Shown here: one piece after another, positions 1 through 7,371 of the stretch | Numbering within the stretch: position 1 is the stretch's first letter | Layout of the letters: each line of letters begins with the position of its first letter | From: Algiphilus sp022763315 | Lineage (GTDB): Bacteria > Pseudomonadota > Gammaproteobacteria > Nevskiales > Nevskiaceae | Reading direction: 5' to 3' (one strand) | DNA length: 64,000 nt | Assembly (NCBI RefSeq): GCF_965249985.1 | Contig: NZ_OZ252280.1 | Notes under the pieces: generated by a model | What the model was told of the DNA's origin: nothing | Databases searched by the model: none | The model's input: the letters and a program-made list of their open reading frames with translations, nothing else | Position numbers and translations under genes: made by a program

Positions 1-79
1 GCGCCAGCGGTGCGAGAAAATCGACCGCACGGGTGGCATCCAGCAGGCGTTGCAAACGGATCAAAAGGGGCATGGCCAT
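1..79 (-). CDS. DoxX-like membrane protein, N-terminal fragment
   Basis: Only the first 26 codons lie in the window; the gene runs off the left edge. The peptide starts MAMPLLIRLQRLL and continues with a DATRAVDFLAPLA stretch, which resembles the N-terminus of DoxX-family inner-membrane proteins just before their first membrane helix. A CAGGAA ribosome binding site sits seven bases upstream of the ATG. The gene is divergent from the AraC-type regulator, so the shared 160-bp gap may hold both promoters and that regulator may control it. The family call rests on a short peptide and is tentative. Confidence 0.45.
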   Translation of the reverse strand, partial: MAMPLLIRLQRLLDATRAVDFLAPLA

Positions 80-239
80 GTTCCTGTCTAAGTACGCCTA
101 CGGTATCCACCGCCCAGCAGATGCCACAGGACGCAGAAACCGTTTTCCATGTTCCAGCGTCTGGGACCGGCATGGCAGCGCCTGGAGCCCACGTCCAGGG
201 TATGCTCGCAGCATTACGAAACCGTGCCAGGTGCACGTC

Positions 240-1160
240 ATGAGTGACACGCCGGTTGAGGACCTCTTATCGACGGTGCTGCGCGCCTACAACCTGCGCG
301 CGGGCATCTATGGGCATCCCGCGGTCTGCGGCGACTACCAGTTCGGCACCGCCGGCGATGGCAACGCCAGCTTCCATCTGCTGGGCACCGGGGAATGTTG
401 GGTCCACACACGCACCGAAGCACCGATTCATATGCGCGCCGGCGATCTGATCGTGATGCCGCGCGATGCCTGGCACGTCATGCGCAGCAATGACCAACCG
501 CCCGACACCGGCGCCATGCGCCAGCCCAAGGAGGGCGACGGCGGCTTTACCACCATGCTGTGCGGCCATTTCGACTTTGACTCCGGCCGCCACAACCCTG
601 TGCTGGAAGCCCTGCCGGATATCATCCTGATCCGCGCCGACGCGGCCGGCGACCGCCTGCGCCACCTCGCCAACCTGATGATGATCGAGGTCGAGACCCA
701 CGATCCGGGCCACGCCCCGGTGCTGGATCGCCTGGCCGACACCCTCTTTGTCATGGTGGTGCGCCATCACATCTTCTTCTCGGATGCCGAGCACCGCGGC
801 CTGATCGCCGCACTGGCCGACCCGCGCCTGCGCAAGGCGCTGGACGCCATGCACCAGCGCCCCGGCGAAAACTGGACGCTGGAGCGGCTGGCGAGCGAAG
901 CCGCCATGTCGCGCAGCGTCTTCGCGCAACGCTTCAACGAGGTGGTCGGCGCCACGCCCATCGACTATCTGACGCGCTGGCGCATGGTGCAGGCCGAGCG
1001 CATGCTGCGCGACCCGCGCGCCTCCGTGGCCAGCGTAATGGAGGACGTCGGCTACCAGACCGAGGCCGCCTTCCGCAAAGCCTTCAAGCGCGTGCACGGC
1101 TATGGCCCGGGCCGGCTGCGCCGCATGTTTCGACGGGGCGGCCGCAGCGACGCCGCCTGA
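240..1160 (+). CDS. AraC-family transcriptional regulator with cupin sensor domain
   Basis: This 306-residue protein has an N-terminal cupin-like effector-binding region (about residues 10-190, with the GDLIVMPRDAWHVM strand typical of AraC-type cupins) and a C-terminal double helix-turn-helix DNA-binding region (about 205-300, ending in the AFRKAFKRVHGYGPGRLRR signature). The ATG at 240 is chosen over in-frame starts further left because the cupin domain begins right after it and the upstream codons overlap the divergent DoxX-like gene. Cupin-type AraC regulators of this class commonly control neighbouring small oxidoreductase or membrane-protein genes; control of the divergent gene is inference. 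The effector is unknown. Confidence 0.88.
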   Translation: MSDTPVEDLLSTVLRAYNLRAGIYGHPAVCGDYQFGTAGDGNASFHLLGTGECWVHTRTEAPIHMRAGDLIVMPRDAWHVMRSNDQPPDTGAMRQPKEGDGGFTTMLCGHFDFDSGRHNPVLEALPDIILIRADAAGDRLRHLANLMMIEVETHDPGHAPVLDRLADTLFVMVVRHHIFFSDAEHRGLIAALADPRLRKALDAMHQRPGENWTLERLASEAAMSRSVFAQRFNEVVGATPIDYLTRWRMVQAERMLRDPRASVASVMEDVGYQTEAAFRKAFKRVHGYGPGRLRRMFRRGGRSDAA

Positions 1161-1162
1161 CG

Positions 1163-2086
1163 CTACCGGCTGGGTATGAGCCCGATGTGGGTCAGCCAGT
1201 CGTCGATAGAACCGGCGCTGGTATCCGGGTCCTCCTGCATGAAGCAGTGGCCGCCGGGCAAGGCCTGGGCCTGCAGCCGCGGTTGCAGCCTGGCCGCACA
1301 ACGGGCCGAGGGCGCCATGAAGAAATAGCTTTGCTCGCCGTACAGAAACAGGGTAGGCACCTGCAGGCGCGGAATGTCGGACCACAAGTACAGCGGATTC
1401 TCGAAGATCTGCGCCTCCAGCTCCGGATCGCAGCACAGACGGCGCCGGTCGCCATCTTCACAGGTGGCGTGAGCGATGAAGGCATCCAGCGCTTCGTCGG
1501 TCCAGCCCTTGTAGATGCCGCGGCCTTCCAGCCCGTCGCGCGCCGCAGCGGCATCGGGCCAGGCCTCGCGCCGACGCCGCGCCGCTTTTGCCATCGGGTT
1601 CCGGTGCAGCGCCGCGGCCAGCTTGCTGCCCAGCCAGTAGCGGTGGGGCAGGATGATCGGGTCGAGCAGGATCAAGGCCGAAAAAGCCGCCGGCATCTGC
1701 GCCACCAGACGCAGGGACAGCGCCGCCCCGAAGCTGTGCCCGATGGCGACCAGCGGTGCGCTCGGCGCGCGCTCCCGCAACGCGGAGCGAATGCGGTGCA
1801 CGGTGCGCGACACACCGTCGAATTGGCGCGCGCGGTCGGATTCGCCGTGCCCGGCCAGATCATGCGTGATCAGCCCCAGCCGTGGATCAAGCCGCGACAG
1901 CATGGGCCAGTACACGCCGCCGCAGAAGCCATTGCCGGACAGCCAATGCAGGGTCGGAAACCCCGTTTGCGCGGCGCGACGGCGCCCGCGCACGGATACG
2001 TAGCGCAGGCTGTCGCGCCATTCCCACGCGCTGAGTTGCAGGTAGCTTCCGACCGACTCCAAGGTGCTGCCGCTGGGTGCATTCAT
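1163..2086 (-). CDS. alpha/beta hydrolase
   Basis: This 307-residue cytoplasmic protein shows the alpha/beta-hydrolase landmarks in order: an oxyanion-hole segment around LSGNGFCGG, the HDLAGHGESD turn, the nucleophile elbow GHSFGAALS (serine nucleophile), a LYGEQSYFF strand preceding the acid region, and a GGHCFMQE motif carrying the likely catalytic histidine. The substrate cannot be told from sequence; small ester or lactone hydrolases and haloalkane-dehalogenase-like enzymes share this plan. Its ATG overlaps the stop of the upstream gene in an ATGA arrangement, so the two are probably translated from one mRNA. It converges on the AraC regulator with only two bases between the genes. Confidence 0.85.
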   Translation of the reverse strand: MNAPSGSTLESVGSYLQLSAWEWRDSLRYVSVRGRRRAAQTGFPTLHWLSGNGFCGGVYWPMLSRLDPRLGLITHDLAGHGESDRARQFDGVSRTVHRIRSALRERAPSAPLVAIGHSFGAALSLRLVAQMPAAFSALILLDPIILPHRYWLGSKLAAALHRNPMAKAARRRREAWPDAAAARDGLEGRGIYKGWTDEALDAFIAHATCEDGDRRRLCCDPELEAQIFENPLYLWSDIPRLQVPTLFLYGEQSYFFMAPSARCAARLQPRLQAQALPGGHCFMQEDPDTSAGSIDDWLTHIGLIPSR

Positions 2087-2652
2087 GCAGTACGCACCGG
2101 CTGATAGTCCCAACTGAGCAGCCACACCGGTCCGTCGCCCGTGTTTTCGGCCACGCAGGGCCGCATGGTCGACGGATGCGCCAGCATCCCGCCCTGGCCA
2201 AAGCGTTGCGGCGGAGGCACCGGCCCGACATTGAGCTCGTGGTGACGCAGATAGAGGCCGCTGCCCTGCACCAGCATCACCACCGAAGCCGTACCCAGCG
2301 CGTGCGGTCGCAGCGGCAACTCGCGCTGGCGCGGGATCATGATGGCGTGGGCCTGCTCGGTACGGACACGCTTGCCCAGCATGGACGACACGAACTTCCA
2401 GGCGCGCGCATCCGCGACCTCCAGTGCGTCGTCCTCCCACTGCAGGATGTCCTCCACCACGAAGGCGCCGCCGGCAATCGGCTGTATGCGTGCGCGATCC
2501 GCGGCCGCTTCCTCCAGCACGTCGACCAGAGCCGGCAGATAGCGCTCCGCATCCGAGAAGGTGATGGCCCCGATCGTGGGCTCGGTGTGAAAGAGATCAA
2601 TGGCCGCGTCTTCCGGCCATACCAGCAGGTGCGATCCCTGAAAGGGAATCAT
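2083..2652 (-). CDS. conserved hypothetical protein coupled to hydrolase
   Basis: I do not recognise this 189-residue protein. It has no signal peptide or membrane segment and is rich in short hydrophobic strands. The C-terminal half, around the histidine-containing LYLRHHELNVGPVPPPQRF stretch, could be a small beta-sandwich or cupin-like fold, but this is a guess. A TTG at 2676 preceded by AAGAGA is an alternative start that would add eight residues; I prefer the ATG at 2652. It is the first gene of a two-gene operon with the alpha/beta hydrolase, linked by a four-base overlap, so the two products probably act on the same substrate. Confidence 0.7.
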   Translation of the reverse strand: MIPFQGSHLLVWPEDAAIDLFHTEPTIGAITFSDAERYLPALVDVLEEAAADRARIQPIAGGAFVVEDILQWEDDALEVADARAWKFVSSMLGKRVRTEQAHAIMIPRQRELPLRPHALGTASVVMLVQGSGLYLRHHELNVGPVPPPQRFGQGGMLAHPSTMRPCVAENTGDGPVWLLSWDYQPVRTA

Positions 2653-2817
2653 TTGATTCGGGCGTTGGTGGCGCAACGGTGTGTCTCTTGACTGCGGTGC
2701 GCGCAGTCTGCCACAGGCCCACGCCGGGGCACGGCGCTGATCAGCCTCGGTCCATTGCCGCGAGTAAGTCGCAGATTGCTGTTTTCAGGAGATATTTTCT
2801 TTCCTGGTCAACTGCTT

Positions 2818-2838
2818 TTCCCCACCGGCGGTGGGGAA
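2818..2838. repeat. 9-bp perfect inverted repeat (hairpin) upstream of nrdA
   Basis: TTCCCCACC and GGTGGGGAA are perfect complements separated by GGC. It lies 68 bases left of the DnaA box. With no T-run on the right side it is not an obvious rho-independent terminator for rightward transcription; it could be a protein-binding dyad or part of the leader of the leftward operon. Confidence 0.6.
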
Positions 2839-2905
2839 GCCGATGGGCGCGGCCGATTGCCGCAAGTGTCTGATTTCACACTTTTCCGGGCAGCCATCGC
2901 GCAGC

Positions 2906-2914
2906 TTATCCACA
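2906..2914 (+). promoter_or_regulatory. perfect DnaA box
   Basis: The nine bases TTATCCACA match the consensus DnaA box exactly. It lies 148 bases upstream of the nrdA start and 32 bases before the first NrdR-like box. DnaA is known to bind upstream of nrdAB in Escherichia coli and tie dNTP supply to replication initiation, so the position is meaningful, but binding here is inferred. Confidence 0.65.
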
Positions 2915-2945
2915 GCTTGCTCACCGCCTGTGCACCGAGATACGA

Positions 2946-2961
2946 ACACAGCATCTTGCGA
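2946..2961 (+). promoter_or_regulatory. NrdR-like box 1
   Basis: ACACAGCATCTTGCGA matches the left half and centre of the NrdR box (consensus close to ACACTATATATTGTGT) and shares ACAC, CATCT and a G at the same positions as the second box. NrdR represses ribonucleotide reductase operons and normally binds paired boxes about three helical turns apart. Confidence 0.6.
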
Positions 2962-2977
2962 TACAGCTATCGACATA

Positions 2978-2993
2978 ACACTACATCTGGTGC
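2978..2993 (+). promoter_or_regulatory. NrdR-like box 2
   Basis: ACACTACATCTGGTGC is the better of the two matches to the NrdR consensus. Its start is exactly 32 bases after that of box 1, the usual spacing that places both boxes on the same face of the helix. The box probably overlaps the nrdA core promoter. Confidence 0.68.
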
Positions 2994-3061
2994 ATCGTTC
3001 GCTGCCAAGCCCGTCGCCAGGGGGCTTGTCGTCATCACCACCGCCGGGGAGGCACCCAGAT

Positions 3062-6016
3062 ATGCAGACCGAGACCGCTACGGCCGAAGCCGCCGTTCAA
3101 CAACCCGCCGTTGCGCCCAGCCGCGCTGAACTGCAGAGCACCGCCCCCGGTGGCATGCGCGTGATCCGCCGCAACGGCAAGGTCACCGGTTTCGAACCCG
3201 AGAAGATCAACATCGCCGTCACCAAGGCCTTCCTCGCCGTCGAGGGCGGCTCGGCGGCGGCCAGCTCGCGCATCCGCGAGCGCGTGGCGCACGTGACCGA
3301 ATCCGTGGTCGCGGCCGTGACCCGCAACCAGCACGGCGGCGGCACCATCCACATCGAAGACATCCAGGACCAGGTCGAACTGGCCCTGATGCGCGCCGGC
3401 GAGCACAAGGTGGCGCGCTCCTACGTGCTCTACCGCGAAGCCCGTGCCCGCGAACGCGCCGAGGCCGAGGCCGCCCAGCCGCAGGCGCCGAAGACCGAGC
3501 TGCGCATGACGCGCGACGACGGCACCCTCGTGCCGGTCGACACCGACCGCATGCGCACCCTGGTCACCGAAGCCTGCACTGGCCTGGAAGGCGTGAAGCC
3601 GGAAGCGGTGCTGGAAGCCGCCATGCGCGACATCTACGACGAGATCCCCGAGTCGCAGTTGGCCCAGGCCCTGGTGATGGCCGCGCGCACCCGCATCGAG
3701 GAAGAGCCGAACTACAGCTATGTATCGGCCCGCCTGCTGATGGATAGCCTGCGCCACGAGGCGCTGACCTTCCTCAACGCGCCGGAAAGCCGCCCCACCC
3801 ACGAGCAGATGACCGGGCTGTACGGCGAATACTTCCGCCACTACATCCACCGCGCCGCCGAGCTGGAACTGGTGGACCCCAAGCTGTGCCTGTTCGATCT
3901 CGACCAGCTGGGCAAGGCGCTGCTGCCGGACCGCGACCTCAAGTTCGACTACCTCGGCCTGCAGACCCTGTACGACCGCTACTTCATCCACAGCAACAAG
4001 GTCCGCTTCGAGCTGCCGCAGGCCTTCTTCATGCGCGTGGCCATGGGCCTGGCGATGAACGAGATCGACCGCGAAGCTCGCGCCATCGAGTTCTACCAGC
4101 TGCTGTCGTCCTTCGACTTCATGAGCAGCACGCCGACGCTGTTCAACAGCGGCACGCTACGCCCGCAGCTGTCGTCCTGCTATCTGACCAACGTGCCGGA
4201 CGACCTGGACGGCATCTTCGCCGCGATCAAGGACAACGCCCTGCTTTCCAAGTTTGCCGGTGGCCTGGGCAATGACTGGACGCCGGTGCGCGGCATGGGT
4301 GCCTACATCAAGGGCACCAACGGCCGTTCCAACGGCGTCGTGCCCTTCCTCAAGGTGGCCAACGACACCGCCGTGGCGGTGAATCAGGGCGGCAAGCGCA
4401 AGGGCGCGGTCTGCGCCTACCTCGAGAGCTGGCACCGCGACATCGAGGAATTCATCGACCTGCGCAAGAACACCGGCGACGACCGCCGCCGCACGCACGA
4501 CATGAACACGGCCAACTGGGTGCCGGACCTGTTCATGAAGCGCGTCATGGAAGAAGGCCAGTGGACGCTGTTCTCCCCCGAGGACGTGCCGGACCTGCAC
4601 GACCTCACCGGCGCCGAGTTCGAAGCCCGCTACGCCATCTACGAGCGTGAAGCCGACGAAGGCCGCATCACCAACTTCAAGCGCCTGCCGGCCGTGCAGC
4701 TGTGGCGCAAGATGCTGTCCATGCTGTTCGAGACCGGCCACCCCTGGGTGACCTTCAAGGACCCGTGCAACCTGCGCAGCCCGCAGCAGCACATCGGCGT
4801 CGTACACAGCTCCAACCTGTGCACCGAGATCACGCTCAACACCAAGGCCGGCCAGGAAATCGCCGTGTGCAACCTGGGCAGCATCAACCTGCCCGCGCAC
4901 ATCGACGATAACGGCGAGCTGGACCGCCCCAAGCTCGAGCAGACCATCAACACCGCGATGCGCATGCTCGACAACGTCATCGAGTACAACTACTACTCGG
5001 TGCCGACGGCGCGCAATTCCAACCTGCGCCACCGCCCCGTCGGCATGGGCGTGATGGGCTTCCAGGACGCCCTCTACAAGCTGCGCCTGCCTTACGACAG
5101 CGACGAGGCCGTCACCTTTGCCGACCGCTCGATGGAAGCCATCAGCTACTACGCCATCAAGGCGAGCAGCGACCTGGCCGAAGAGCGCGGCAAGTACCAG
5201 AGCTTCGACGGCTCGCTGTGGAGCCAGGGCATCCTGCCCATCGACTCCATCCGCAATCTGGCCGAAAGCCGCGGCGAGTACCTGCAGCAGGACACCAGCG
5301 TCTCCGGCGACTTCGACTGGGACGCGCTGCGTGAGCGCGTCAAGACCATCGGCATGCGCAACTCCAACTGCATGGCCATCGCCCCGACGGCGACCATCGC
5401 CAACATCACCGGCGTGAGCCAATCCATCGAGCCCACCTACCAGAACCTGTTCGTCAAATCGAACCTGTCGGGCGACTTCACGGTGGTCAACAACTACCTG
5501 GTCAACGACCTCAAGGCGCGCGACCTGTGGGACGAAGTCATGGTCCACGACCTGAAGTACTTCGACGGCTCGGTGCAGGCCATCGACCGCATCCCGGATG
5601 AACTCAAGGCCATCTACAAGTGCGCCTTCGAAGTGAACCCGAAGCGCCTGGTCGACGCCGGCAGCCGTCGCCAGAAGTGGATTGACCAGGCCCAGAGCCT
5701 GAACCTGTACATGTCCGAACCCAATGGCCGCAAGCTGGATGAGCTCTACAAGCACGCCTGGCTCTCGGGCCTGAAGACGACCTACTACCTGCGCACCATG
5801 GGCGCCACCCACGCCGAGAAGACGACCATCAGCGATGGCCGCCTCAACAAGGTGGCGGGCTCCGGCTCCAGCGGCGGTGGTGTGACCAGCACCGGTGCCA
5901 ACGGCGCCGGCGGCGACGCCAGCCGCCCGCCGTCCACCCCGGCGGCCAGCGCCTATGAACCCCAAGCCCCCAAGGCCTGCGCCATCGACGACCCGGACTG
6001 CGAGGCCTGCCAGTAA
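3062..6016 (+). CDS. nrdA: ribonucleoside-diphosphate reductase class Ia, alpha subunit
   Basis: This 984-residue enzyme reduces ribonucleoside diphosphates to deoxy forms together with NrdB. Two N-terminal ATP-cone regions are visible: a canonical one (about residues 32-130, starting MRVIRRNGKVTGF) and a more diverged one (about 145-235). The active-site cysteines fall in SSCYLTN (C373), SSNLCTEI (C587, the likely thiyl radical position) and VCNLGSIN (C603). The C-terminal tail ends in CEAC (C980, C983), the pair that shuttles reducing equivalents. The ATG at 3062 begins a low-complexity leader before the first cone; in-frame starts further left would run through the promoter sites and are rejected. 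nrdB follows after 71 bases. Confidence 0.97.
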   Translation: MQTETATAEAAVQQPAVAPSRAELQSTAPGGMRVIRRNGKVTGFEPEKINIAVTKAFLAVEGGSAAASSRIRERVAHVTESVVAAVTRNQHGGGTIHIEDIQDQVELALMRAGEHKVARSYVLYREARARERAEAEAAQPQAPKTELRMTRDDGTLVPVDTDRMRTLVTEACTGLEGVKPEAVLEAAMRDIYDEIPESQLAQALVMAARTRIEEEPNYSYVSARLLMDSLRHEALTFLNAPESRPTHEQMTGLYGEYFRHYIHRAAELELVDPKLCLFDLDQLGKALLPDRDLKFDYLGLQTLYDRYFIHSNKVRFELPQAFFMRVAMGLAMNEIDREARAIEFYQLLSSFDFMSSTPTLFNSGTLRPQLSSCYLTNVPDDLDGIFAAIKDNALLSKFAGGLGNDWTPVRGMGAYIKGTNGRSNGVVPFLKVANDTAVAVNQGGKRKGAVCAYLESWHRDIEEFIDLRKNTGDDRRRTHDMNTANWVPDLFMKRVMEEGQWTLFSPEDVPDLHDLTGAEFEARYAIYEREADEGRITNFKRLPAVQLWRKMLSMLFETGHPWVTFKDPCNLRSPQQHIGVVHSSNLCTEITLNTKAGQEIAVCNLGSINLPAHIDDNGELDRPKLEQTINTAMRMLDNVIEYNYYSVPTARNSNLRHRPVGMGVMGFQDALYKLRLPYDSDEAVTFADRSMEAISYYAIKASSDLAEERGKYQSFDGSLWSQGILPIDSIRNLAESRGEYLQQDTSVSGDFDWDALRERVKTIGMRNSNCMAIAPTATIANITGVSQSIEPTYQNLFVKSNLSGDFTVVNNYLVNDLKARDLWDEVMVHDLKYFDGSVQAIDRIPDELKAIYKCAFEVNPKRLVDAGSRRQKWIDQAQSLNLYMSEPNGRKLDELYKHAWLSGLKTTYYLRTMGATHAEKTTISDGRLNKVAGSGSSGGGVTSTGANGAGGDASRPPSTPAASAYEPQAPKACAIDDPDCEACQ

Positions 6017-6087
6017 GGCAGGCCCGTCACCGCCACAAGACCGAACAACACACCCAATTCCGAATCAGCGCTCCGAAGGAGAACCAA

Positions 6088-7281
6088 ATGCTTGAGTGGG
6101 ACACCCCGGAAACCAACACCGCCAAGGCCCAGCCTCAGCAACAGCCCCGCCTGCAGACCGTGCAGCCGGAGAACGTCACCCACCCGCCGGTTGATCCCGG
6201 CATGGGCGCACCGCACGCCGAAGAAGCCGGCGCCACCGGCCTCGAAGATCTGGAAATGGGCGCCTCGCGCATCCAGGTCGACGACAAGAAGATCATCAAC
6301 TGCAAGGCCGACCTCAACCAGCTCGTACCCTTCAAGTACACCTGGGCGTGGGAGAAGTACTTGTCCGCCTGCAACAACCACTGGATGCCGCAGGAAATCT
6401 CCATGGCGGCGGACATCGCCCTGTGGTCGGACCCCAACGGCCTCACGGACGACGAGCGCACCATCATCAAGCGCAGCCTGGGCTTCTTCTCCACCGCGGA
6501 CAGCCTCGTGGCCAACAACCTCGTGCTGGCCGTCTACAAGCACCTGACCAACCCCGAGTGCCGCCAGTACCTGCTGCGCCAGGCCTTCGAGGAAGCACTG
6601 CACACCCACGCCTACCAGTACTGCATTGAAAGCCTCGGCCTGGATGAGGCCGAAGTCTTCAACATGTACCGTGAGGTGCCGTCCATCCACGACAAGGCCG
6701 CCTGGTCCCTGCCCTACACCCAGTCCCTGGCCGACCCGCACTTCAAGACCGGCACGCCCGAAGACGACCAGCGCTTCCTGCGCGACATGATCGCCTTCTA
6801 CGTCGTCTTCGAAGGCATCTTCTTCTACGTCGGCTTCGTGCAGTTGCTGTCCTTCGGCCGCCGCAACAAGATGTTCGGCACCGCCGAGCAGATCCAGTAC
6901 ATCATGCGCGACGAGTCGATGCACATGAACTTCGGCATCGACGTCATCAACCAGATCAAGTACGAAAACCCGCACCTCTGGACCGAACAGTTCCAAGAAG
7001 AGATCGCGGAAATGCTGCGTGAGGCCACCGAACTGGAAATCCAGTACGCCCACGACACCATGCCGCGCGGCGTGCTCGGCCTGAACGCCAGCCAGTTCAA
7101 CGAGTACCTCAAGTACATCTGCAACCGCCGCTGCAGCCAGATCGGCATCAAGCAGCTCTACCCCGGCGCCACCAACCCCTTCCCGTGGATGAGTGAGGCC
7201 ATGGACCTCAAGAAGGAGAAGAACTTCTTTGAGACGCGGGTGACGGAGTATCAGACGGGTGGAGCACTTAGTTGGGATTGA
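6088..7281 (+). CDS. nrdB: ribonucleoside-diphosphate reductase class Ia, beta subunit
   Basis: This 397-residue diiron protein generates the tyrosyl radical used by NrdA. Expected metal ligands can be read: D138, E169, H172, E242, E276 and H279. Y176 sits four residues after H172, the position of the radical tyrosine, so this is a standard tyrosyl-radical enzyme rather than a tyrosine-less subclass. The last residues (TGGALSWD) form the tail that normally docks on the alpha subunit. A strong AAGGAG site precedes the ATG. The first 60 residues are a Gln/Pro-rich extension. The gene is cotranscribed with nrdA and followed by a good terminator. Confidence 0.97.
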   Translation: MLEWDTPETNTAKAQPQQQPRLQTVQPENVTHPPVDPGMGAPHAEEAGATGLEDLEMGASRIQVDDKKIINCKADLNQLVPFKYTWAWEKYLSACNNHWMPQEISMAADIALWSDPNGLTDDERTIIKRSLGFFSTADSLVANNLVLAVYKHLTNPECRQYLLRQAFEEALHTHAYQYCIESLGLDEAEVFNMYREVPSIHDKAAWSLPYTQSLADPHFKTGTPEDDQRFLRDMIAFYVVFEGIFFYVGFVQLLSFGRRNKMFGTAEQIQYIMRDESMHMNFGIDVINQIKYENPHLWTEQFQEEIAEMLREATELEIQYAHDTMPRGVLGLNASQFNEYLKYICNRRCSQIGIKQLYPGATNPFPWMSEAMDLKKEKNFFETRVTEYQTGGALSWD

Positions 7282-7306
7282 CTATCATCTACCAGTAGGT
7301 CATAAC

Positions 7307-7340
7307 AGGCGGTGACTGAAATCAGTCCCGCCTTTTTTTT
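7307..7340 (+). terminator. rho-independent terminator of nrdAB
   Basis: AGGCGG, a bulged T, then GACTG pair with CAGTC and CCGCCT across an AAAT loop, followed by a run of eight T. It starts 26 bases after the nrdB stop and isolates nrdAB from the acquired gene downstream. It would sit inside any start of the next gene placed before 7340, which helps reject the GTG at 7312. Confidence 0.92.
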
Positions 7341-7371
7341 GGCAATAAAGAAATACCAGCGCCACTATCCA

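Larger units (their letters stand above)
2653..3061. promoter_or_regulatory. divergent control region upstream of nrdA
   Basis: This stretch of about 400 bases contains no credible gene. It separates the leftward two-gene operon from nrdA and holds, from left to right, a 9-bp perfect hairpin, a perfect DnaA box and two NrdR-like boxes (listed separately). The right part is more AT-rich than its surroundings, as expected of a promoter. The second NrdR-like box ends 68 bases before the nrdA ATG. I could not fix the -10 and -35 elements with confidence. Confidence 0.7.

Noticed and set aside
2754..2867. Near-direct repeat ATTGCCGC(G/A)AGT at 2754 and 2856
   Set aside because: Eleven of twelve matching bases over 102 bp is weak in a GC-rich region and no partner protein is known.
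2831..3061. Upstream in-frame extension of nrdA
   Set aside because: It would run through the DnaA and NrdR-like sites and encodes residues unlike NrdA leaders.
4157..5965. Leftward open frame opposite nrdA
   Set aside because: nrdA is certain on the other strand; the frame is a composition artefact.
7312..7371. GTG start at 7312 extending the NACHT gene by 20 residues
   Set aside because: These bases lie inside the terminator hairpin and its T-run; the encoded residues are not conserved-looking and no ribosome binding site is present.
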